In this document: positions 58,700 to 64,000 of the stretch, in pieces
Position numbering within the stretch: the stretch's first letter is position 1
How the letters are laid out: each line of letters opens with the position of its first letter
Source: Bacteroidota bacterium
GTDB taxonomy: Bacteria > Bacteroidota > Bacteroidia > Palsa-965
NCBI GenBank assembly: GCA_006218065.1
Contig: VBWE01000025.1
Coordinates: forward strand, 47,063 to 111,062
Reading direction: 5' to 3'
DNA: 64,000 nucleotides
Program-made: the position numbers and the translations under genes
The notes under the pieces: model-generated
Seen by the model: only the letters and a program-made list of their open reading frames with translations
What the model was told of the DNA's origin: nothing
Databases searched by the model: none

Positions 58700-59953
58700 A
58701 TGCGCGGACTATACACGTTCAATATTTATCTCTTCCGCCTGGCTGTTTTCATAGCCGGAATCTTCAACAAGAAAGCACGGCTCTGGCAACAGGGCAGGAA
58801 AAATCTTTTCGAACAACTCCGCGCAAACTTCAAAACGGAATCGCCTGTAGCCTGGTTTCACTGCGCTTCGCTCGGCGAGTTCGAACAGGGCCGTCCGCTG
58901 ATGGAAGCTTTCCGGAAAAAACACCCGGACTATAAAATCATACTTACGTTTTTTTCACCATCCGGGTACGCCGTGCGGAAAAATTACCCGGGAGCGGATT
59001 ATGTCTGCTACCTGCCGCTCGACACGCCGTCCCGCGCAAAACGTTTTCTTGCAACCGTAAAACCTGCGGTTGTTTTTTTTATCAAATACGAATTCTGGTA
59101 TAATTTCCTGTACGAATTACGCGAACAAAAAATTCCGCACTACCTCGTTTCCGGTATTTTCAGGCCGTCGCAGCCTTTCTTCAGAAGTTACGGCAACTGG
59201 TTTCGCAGGGCTTTGCACGGCTATGCGCATATTTTCACGCAGGATGAAAACTCGCTGAAACTGCTGAAAGAGATCGGCATTCATCGCGCAAGCATCAGCG
59301 GCGATACACGATTCGACCGCGTGGCGGAAATTGCGGCGAACGCCAAAGAAATTCCCCTGGCAAAAGCATTTCAAAATAACCGGGCCGTTTTTATCGCGGG
59401 AAGCACCTGGCCGGCCGACGAAGAAATCCTGTACCCGCTTATCGCCGGGCAGCTTTCGGATGAAAAAAACGGGATCCGTAAATTCATGCTCGTCCCGCAC
59501 GAGATCAGCGAAACGCATATCGAAAATATAATCCGCAGCCTTGAAAAAAATGGCGGAACAAAAGCAGTTCGTTTTTCACAAACAACCGAAGCGCAGGCCG
59601 CCGAAGCATCCGTACTGATTATCGACAATATCGGCATGCTTTCGGCGCTTTACCGGTACGGCACCATCGGTTATATCGGCGGCGGATTCGGCGCGGGCAT
59701 TCACAATACGCTGGAAGCGGCGGTTTACGGTATGCCCGTTTTTTTCGGGCCGAACTACCGGAAGTTTATTGAAGCCCGCGGGTTGATTGCGGCAGGGGCT
59801 GCGTTCAGTATCAGCAACGCCGCGGAACTGGAACAAAAATTTTCCAAAATCGCGGGCAACGAAAACGTGCGGCTGGATTGCGCGGCGCGGGCCAGGTTTG
59901 TATCCGACCATGGCGGAGCTACGGCGATCATTCTCGCGCAACTCGGGAAATAA
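58700..59953 (+). CDS. waaA: 3-deoxy-D-manno-octulosonic acid (Kdo) transferase
   Basis: 417 aa from ATG 58700 (MRGLYTFNIYLFRLAVF); an upstream frame reading into the barrel gene is rejected. An N-terminal membrane anchor helix is followed by WFHCASLGEFEQGRPLMEAF (catalytic Glu in SLGEF), LTFFSPSGYAVRKNY, PAVVFFIKYEFWYNFLYEL, and the C-terminal GT-B half with GYIGGGFGAGIHNTLEAAVYG, FFGPNYRKFIEARGL. It adds Kdo to lipid IVA at the inner membrane, so the organism makes LPS. It is probably cotranscribed with the barrel gene upstream and converges on the AraC gene with 3 bp between the stops. Confidence 0.94.
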   Translation: MRGLYTFNIYLFRLAVFIAGIFNKKARLWQQGRKNLFEQLRANFKTESPVAWFHCASLGEFEQGRPLMEAFRKKHPDYKIILTFFSPSGYAVRKNYPGADYVCYLPLDTPSRAKRFLATVKPAVVFFIKYEFWYNFLYELREQKIPHYLVSGIFRPSQPFFRSYGNWFRRALHGYAHIFTQDENSLKLLKEIGIHRASISGDTRFDRVAEIAANAKEIPLAKAFQNNRAVFIAGSTWPADEEILYPLIAGQLSDEKNGIRKFMLVPHEISETHIENIIRSLEKNGGTKAVRFSQTTEAQAAEASVLIIDNIGMLSALYRYGTIGYIGGGFGAGIHNTLEAAVYGMPVFFGPNYRKFIEARGLIAAGAAFSISNAAELEQKFSKIAGNENVRLDCAARARFVSDHGGATAIILAQLGK

Positions 59954-59956
59954 TTT

Positions 59957-60907
59957 TTACTTTTTAAACGCACCCGGCGGAAATCCGAATTTTTTCCGGA
60001 ATACTTTACTGAAATGCTGCAGTGAAGAATAACCGAGATCGTAGGCCAGTTCGCTGGCTGTGCGCTGGCCGGTTTCCAGTTCCTTCCGGGCGAGTTCCAT
60101 TTTGTAATCGGTGAGGTAACCAAAAACGGAATTGCCATAAACTTCCCGGAACGCGCGTTTCAGTTTATACTCGTTCATCCCGATAATGCGCGACAGTTCT
60201 TTCAGTGTGGGCGGTAAATCATAATGCCGGAGTAAATATTCCCGGGCAAAACTGATACGTTCCATATCGTAATCGGTTTTGCAATACCGGTAAACGGTTT
60301 TTGCATGCTGCTCCTGCACATCGGCCAGTAAAGCCAGCAAAGCATACAACTGACCGCGCAGGAATAGTTTTCCTTTTTCACCATCCAGCCTGCAACCGGC
60401 CATGTTTTCTGCCAGGGATGTCATTGCCAGGCTCAAACGGCCATTCTCCGGCAGTTTCCACCCGGAAACTTCGGCGATCAAAGCCCGGCGGATTTCTTTT
60501 GCCAGACCTGAAATACTTTTTTTGTCCAGCAGGAGCAAAAGAAAACGCTGCCTGTTTCCGCGTAAGGTCATGCGGAAACTTTTGACCTGGCCGGAGATGG
60601 TATTGTATTGCAGACGCGTAAATAATTTTTCTTTTTTACCACCCGCCCGGATCCCCGCTTCACCTTCCAGGTTGAGCAGCAGCAGTTTTTTTTCATCCGT
60701 GCAGTTCCAGCGGGTTTGCAGCGGCGTATGCAGTTCCGCGTGAACAAAAAACAGGTGTGTACCTTCGAAAACCTGTTGCTGCAGTTGCACTTGTCCTTCC
60801 TCCGTTTTCACCGCAGTATGCGCACGATGTAAAGGAATCCGGGCATTGTCCGGCGCTTCGGCAGATTTAAAAATCAATGTTTGATCCGACTCATTCCTGA
60901 TCAGCAT
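59957..60907 (-). CDS. AraC-family transcriptional regulator
   Basis: 316 aa. The C-terminal HTH_18 domain (about 218-316) contains ISFAREYLLRHYDLPPTLKELS, IIGMNEYKLKRAFREVYGNSVFGYL, shown by its core KLKRAFREVYG, and ASELAYDLGYSSLQHFSKVFRKKFG, shown by its core GYSSLQHFSKVFRKKFG. The N-terminal 200 residues have no clear Cupin or ligand-binding signature, as in PchR-type regulators. Plasmid or operon target unknown; the genes divergently placed at 61093 and 61358 are possible targets. It converges on waaA. Confidence 0.9.
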   Translation of the reverse strand: MLIRNESDQTLIFKSAEAPDNARIPLHRAHTAVKTEEGQVQLQQQVFEGTHLFFVHAELHTPLQTRWNCTDEKKLLLLNLEGEAGIRAGGKKEKLFTRLQYNTISGQVKSFRMTLRGNRQRFLLLLLDKKSISGLAKEIRRALIAEVSGWKLPENGRLSLAMTSLAENMAGCRLDGEKGKLFLRGQLYALLALLADVQEQHAKTVYRYCKTDYDMERISFAREYLLRHYDLPPTLKELSRIIGMNEYKLKRAFREVYGNSVFGYLTDYKMELARKELETGQRTASELAYDLGYSSLQHFSKVFRKKFGFPPGAFKK

Positions 60908-61092
60908 GCTCCCGATTGTATCAATAATGCTCCCGCAGGTATAAGCGGTGAAACATGATTATAAAACACCTTTGCCCTGTTGATCAACATAGATGAATCG
61001 CAATATTAAACCATAAAACGAAATGGACACATCAAACGAAAAAAAAGAATTACGCAAACACGTTGAAAAAGAACCAGCCTGTTTCTTAAAAG

Positions 61093-61317
61093 ATGAGCCG
61101 GGTAATTGTTTTTAAAACAAATGTTTGTACACCTGAGGACGCAGGTTTCGTGATCGGTGAGCTGAATACATTTTTCCATGTATGCAGTTTTCACTTCGAC
61201 CTCGAAGATTGCGACCGGATTCTTCGCGCTGAAACGATAAATTGCGAAATTTACCCCGCAAGGATTATCTCCTGCCTGCAACACCTGGGCTTTCAATGCG
61301 AAGAACTGACCGATTGA
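61093..61317 (+). CDS. Small HMA-like protein without CxxC
   Basis: 74 aa, starting MSRVIVFKTNVCTPEDAGFVI. The VFKTNV start and the LDLED...CEELPD-like end (here DLEDCDRIL and CEELTD) recall small Bacteroidota proteins with a ferredoxin-like HMA fold but no metal-binding CxxC. Copper transport is therefore unlikely. A Cys at 11 and others are scattered. It precedes the head-GIN gene by 40 bp and may be cotranscribed with it. A competing minus-strand frame has no such features. Confidence 0.6.
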   Translation: MSRVIVFKTNVCTPEDAGFVIGELNTFFHVCSFHFDLEDCDRILRAETINCEIYPARIISCLQHLGFQCEELTD

Positions 61318-61357
61318 TCAAGAATTAACGCTGTCAACTTTGAAAAAATTAAGAGCC

Positions 61358-62020
61358 ATGTTTATCGTAGAGGGTTCCGGGAAAATCGTTTCCCGCGAGC
61401 GGGCCATCAGCTCATTCATTAAACTGCACGCCAGTTTCAATGGCAATATAGAAATCACACAGTCCGACGAAGAACGCGTTGTCGTGGAATGCGACGATAA
61501 TCTCCAGGAATATATTGACGTTAACAATATGGGACGTACGCTGTACATTACCGACGGCGGCGGTATCCGCAAAGCAAAGTACACCCATATCCTGGTCCGT
61601 GTATTTCTCCGCCAGGTCGATACGATCATCAGCAGCATGCACGGGAATCTCTATTCTGCAAATTGTATTACCGCGCAGGAATCGCTTTACCTGGAAATCA
61701 ATTCGCATGGAAACACGTCGCTGCAGCTCAAAACTCCTTCCTTCAAATGCCTGGCGCGCTGCCAGGGAGACGTGGAACTGTCGGGCGAATGCGGGGAAGC
61801 AAGTATCAAAACAATGATGCAGGGAGACCTGCATGCCCGCAAATTACTGGCAGGAAAAATAACGCTGAAGAATATGGGAGAAGGTAAGATGGAGATTTTC
61901 GGAAAAGAGCAGATCATGATCCGCCACATGGGCCAGGGTTCCGTACACTATTATGGTCCGGGCCAGCTGAAGGACGTGAATATGATGGGCGACGGAGAAA
62001 TAAAACACAAAACGGAATAG
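61358..62020 (+). CDS. Head-GIN domain (DUF2807) protein
   Basis: 220 aa from ATG 61358 (MFIVEGSGKIVSRERAISSF); a TTG 18 bp upstream is also in frame. DUF2807 signatures: GSGKIVSRERAISSFIKLHASFNGNIEIT, shown by its cores GSGKIVSRERA and FNGNIEITQSDEERVV, and VECDDNLQEYIDV. The beta-helix then shows SSMHGNLYSANC, ARCQGDVELSGECGEASI and QGDLHARKLLAGKI with the usual G-D/G-N turns. Most family members have a signal peptide; this one does not, so it may be cytoplasmic or use a start not recognised here. It is downstream of the small HMA-like gene. Confidence 0.8.
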   Translation: MFIVEGSGKIVSRERAISSFIKLHASFNGNIEITQSDEERVVVECDDNLQEYIDVNNMGRTLYITDGGGIRKAKYTHILVRVFLRQVDTIISSMHGNLYSANCITAQESLYLEINSHGNTSLQLKTPSFKCLARCQGDVELSGECGEASIKTMMQGDLHARKLLAGKITLKNMGEGKMEIFGKEQIMIRHMGQGSVHYYGPGQLKDVNMMGDGEIKHKTE

Positions 62021-62035
62021 TTTTCCGCCCGCGGA

Positions 62036-64000
62036 TCAATCATTGAATATCCAGGAGAAACCTACTTTCAGTGCGCGGTCGTTCTGCGGGTAATGCTGCG
62101 TGAAATAATACGTATTTCCCATCAGGCCCGAGTTCAGGTGCTCCATTTTCACGAAGATCCGCACCGGTTTGATTTTTATGCTCAGCCAGAGATCGACGAA
62201 CGGGTAGTTCCCGAATTTGCGACTGCTCTGCAGTTGGTACTGCGCCAGGTTCGGATTGTAATCGTCTGCGTAATAGGTGGTGTGGTAAAAAACATCAGCC
62301 CCGATCTGCATCATGAGCGCTTTTTTGAATAAAATAAAATCTGCAAAAACCGATTCGCGCACAACCAGTTCGGGAATCCGGATCACGGCGGTATCTGCAA
62401 TCCTGTTGTACTGTATTTCGGACCAGAGATTGAACCAGCCTGCTTTCAGTTTGTGGTTCACGAAAGCCCCGGGAATAAGCAGGTCGCCGTTGAGCTGCGC
62501 CGGCAGGCTCACGGAATCAAAATAAAGCGGCCGGGAGTAATTGAATACCTGCAGGCCGGCTTTCAGGTTTGCACGGAACAGTTCTCCTTCGGCAACGGCA
62601 TGGAGCAAACCTGTTTTGGAAAAATCATTCTGCCAGCGGTAGTGATTCCCGGAGTAATGTTTGTACAACCAATCGGGTTCACGCTGCGTCCAGTCGGCGC
62701 CGATGCTCAGCCGGTTTCCGTTCGCCTGCTGGAAACTGAACCGGGTTATTGCTTTCATATCGCCGGCGTGTGTTCCGGAAACGACGTATTGCGAAAACAG
62801 GTCGAGGTAAATACCGGGAAGATCGGGATACGTTTTATGCGCCGTGCTTTTATCAGGCAGGAAATGCCTGAACGTAAAACGCAGGTTCGCTTCCGCCAGG
62901 ATATCGCTGAATGTGGTACGAATCGTATCGTTGTTCAGCTTCCCGAACTGGTGCCGGATCCCGATACCCGCTTTTGAAACGGAAAAATCGCGCGGGGGAA
63001 TTTTCCGCAGGTACTGCCAGCCGAATGCGTTGTCCATTTTCAGCAGGTGCGTTGAATCATTTGTTTCCGCAGAGTCGCGGTAAATCGTAGAGTACACGCC
63101 GGAAGATGTATCCGTATCGAAGTATTTGAAATCGCGGTCTTCGATGGAAGTCTCCAGGTACAGCGCCGACCTCGGTGCGACTTTCATCCGTACCCTTGCC
63201 GGTTTTGCGCTGTCGCCGCGGCTGATGGTATCGTATCCTTTTTCTCCGAAGGCCCGGTACTGTTTGATCCAGGCGCCGCGTTTACGTTCGTTGGTTTCGG
63301 CGGAAGAAATTTTCACGCCGATGAGCTGCCGGTTTGTTGACGGATTGTCTTCGAACAATTCATCATTTACAATGCCGCCGTTCTCAGCCACGTCCGCGCT
63401 CGTCCAGTAAAAATTGGTCAGGAGTGCATATCGTTTGCCCGGTCCTCGAAAACTGGAGGTCATATTGACGGCGGTATTATTTGTATTCTGGCGCAGGTAA
63501 AATCCATCGGAACGGATACGATCAAAACCAAAAGCCACATTTAAATTTTTACCGATGTTCTGCGCGTGTGTGATTGCGATCACCTGTTCCTGTTTCTGGC
63601 CAAGCACGGCGACAATGCGCGTATATGGTTTCTTCACCGAAAAAAATTTCCTGTTCCGCAAATTGTCGTAACCGAAGTAATCGAAATATGATCTTCCGCG
63701 GGAAAATCCCGGAGCGGGAATAATGTACGGGGAAAACGCTTTTTCTGCAGAGCCGATATTGCCGGTGTTGATCTGCCTGGCGTGATAGTATTGAAACCCA
63801 TGCAGCTTATGCGTGATCTCCGTAAGCAAAACAGTATCCGGTGAAAACCGGGATGCAGTGAAATAAAAGAACCGGCTTGAATCGACTGGAGTTGGCAGGG
63901 TATCCGTTTTTTTTTGTGCCGAAGCGGGTATCGCCAGGATTGCACCTGTGGCCACGGTGAAAAAGCATCTGAATAAAAAGCGGATCGGCATTCCCGGCAT
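62036..64000 (-). CDS. Putative porin, possibly complete
   Basis: 654 aa with a signal peptide (residues 1-28, ending ILAIPASAQ). It matches the Bacteroidota putative porin family: a plug-like N-terminal region (GRSYFDYFGYDNLRNRKFFSVKKPYT, shown by its core YFDYFGYDNLRN), then many barrel strands (NLNVAFGFDRIRSDGFYLRQNTNNT, LLTNFYWTSADVAENGGIVND, LSIGADWTQREPDW, VDLWLSIKIKPVRIFVKMEHLNSG, shown by its core IKIKPVRIFVKMEHLN) and a C-terminal strand ending VGFSWIFND. The ATG coincides with the window edge, so an earlier start cannot be excluded. It converges on the head-GIN gene with 15 bp between stops. Confidence 0.85.
   Translation of the reverse strand: MPGMPIRFLFRCFFTVATGAILAIPASAQKKTDTLPTPVDSSRFFYFTASRFSPDTVLLTEITHKLHGFQYYHARQINTGNIGSAEKAFSPYIIPAPGFSRGRSYFDYFGYDNLRNRKFFSVKKPYTRIVAVLGQKQEQVIAITHAQNIGKNLNVAFGFDRIRSDGFYLRQNTNNTAVNMTSSFRGPGKRYALLTNFYWTSADVAENGGIVNDELFEDNPSTNRQLIGVKISSAETNERKRGAWIKQYRAFGEKGYDTISRGDSAKPARVRMKVAPRSALYLETSIEDRDFKYFDTDTSSGVYSTIYRDSAETNDSTHLLKMDNAFGWQYLRKIPPRDFSVSKAGIGIRHQFGKLNNDTIRTTFSDILAEANLRFTFRHFLPDKSTAHKTYPDLPGIYLDLFSQYVVSGTHAGDMKAITRFSFQQANGNRLSIGADWTQREPDWLYKHYSGNHYRWQNDFSKTGLLHAVAEGELFRANLKAGLQVFNYSRPLYFDSVSLPAQLNGDLLIPGAFVNHKLKAGWFNLWSEIQYNRIADTAVIRIPELVVRESVFADFILFKKALMMQIGADVFYHTTYYADDYNPNLAQYQLQSSRKFGNYPFVDLWLSIKIKPVRIFVKMEHLNSGLMGNTYYFTQHYPQNDRALKVGFSWIFND

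Noticed and set aside
61006-61296. 96-aa minus-strand open frame
   Set aside because: Opposes the small HMA-like gene, which has the better family pattern; contains many Cys/Phe with no domain.

Overview
The window looks like chromosomal DNA of a Bacteroidota bacterium (Flavobacteriia/Sphingobacteriia/Chitinophagia grade). The evidence is several proteins with type IX secretion (T9SS) C-terminal sorting domains, a PorP/SprF cluster, putative-porin, DUF3857 and head-GIN families, a RecQ with a C-terminal helix-turn-helix, and start-proximal promoter elements of the TAnnTTTG type. I found no rRNA, tRNA, CRISPR array, integrase or transposase. Both ends cut genes or lie at a gene edge: the collagen-like gene at 1 runs off the left end, and the porin at 64000 begins exactly at the right end.

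Layout. 1-1468: a collagen-like fibre gene and a small T9SS cargo. 1993-4203: recQ, closed by a strong terminator. 4296-7378: an AT-richer island of three minus-strand genes. The two outer ones share the same 5' region and first 22 or so residues but are unrelated afterwards. One carries a Tgl-type transglutaminase-like domain, and the gene between them is an exported MORN/YwqK-like protein. 7379-10440: a 912-aa tail-fibre-like protein (YadA-type head repeats, S74 chaperone domain, T9SS tail) flanked by 19-bp direct repeats. 10465-17557: an Asp-box protein with T9SS tail, a WD40 protein, a Cys-His-Asp transglutaminase-like protein, pgeF and small lipoproteins. 17819-19702: htpG. 19732-20641: two small unknowns, one with a HEPN-like motif.

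20749-30881 is a block of cell-envelope genes of unknown role: a frameshifted exported protein, two copies of a TPM-domain gene pair (one preceded by lemA), and two overlapping DUF3857 genes, of which the second has lost its catalytic Cys. Three genes here share a 38-bp promoter-like element. 30907-35417 holds an oligopeptide-binding protein, a universal stress protein coupled to a CPA2 antiporter, and miaE. 35550-45115, all minus strand, holds a CapD/PglF-type sugar dehydratase and a T9SS-type operon (a 1269-aa repeat adhesin with type B sorting domain, a TPR-PD40 protein, PorP/SprF).

45440-60907 is a surface-polysaccharide region: GT4 glycosyltransferase, rmlB, a WbpO/TviB-type dehydrogenase, WbpB-, WbpD- and WbpE-like enzymes (together most of a UDP-2,3-diacetamido-glucuronate route), UDP-xylose synthase, UDP-glucose dehydrogenase and Kdo transferase. 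An LpxR-like lipid A deacylase, a CFI-box protein and a TPR-LuxR regulator are interspersed. 60907-64000 holds an AraC regulator, two small conserved genes and a putative porin.

A recurring feature is short losses inside otherwise intact genes: near 21765, near 43010, near 49880 and near 53025. The first, third and fourth disturb the reading frame or the 5' end. They could be real deletions or assembly artefacts.
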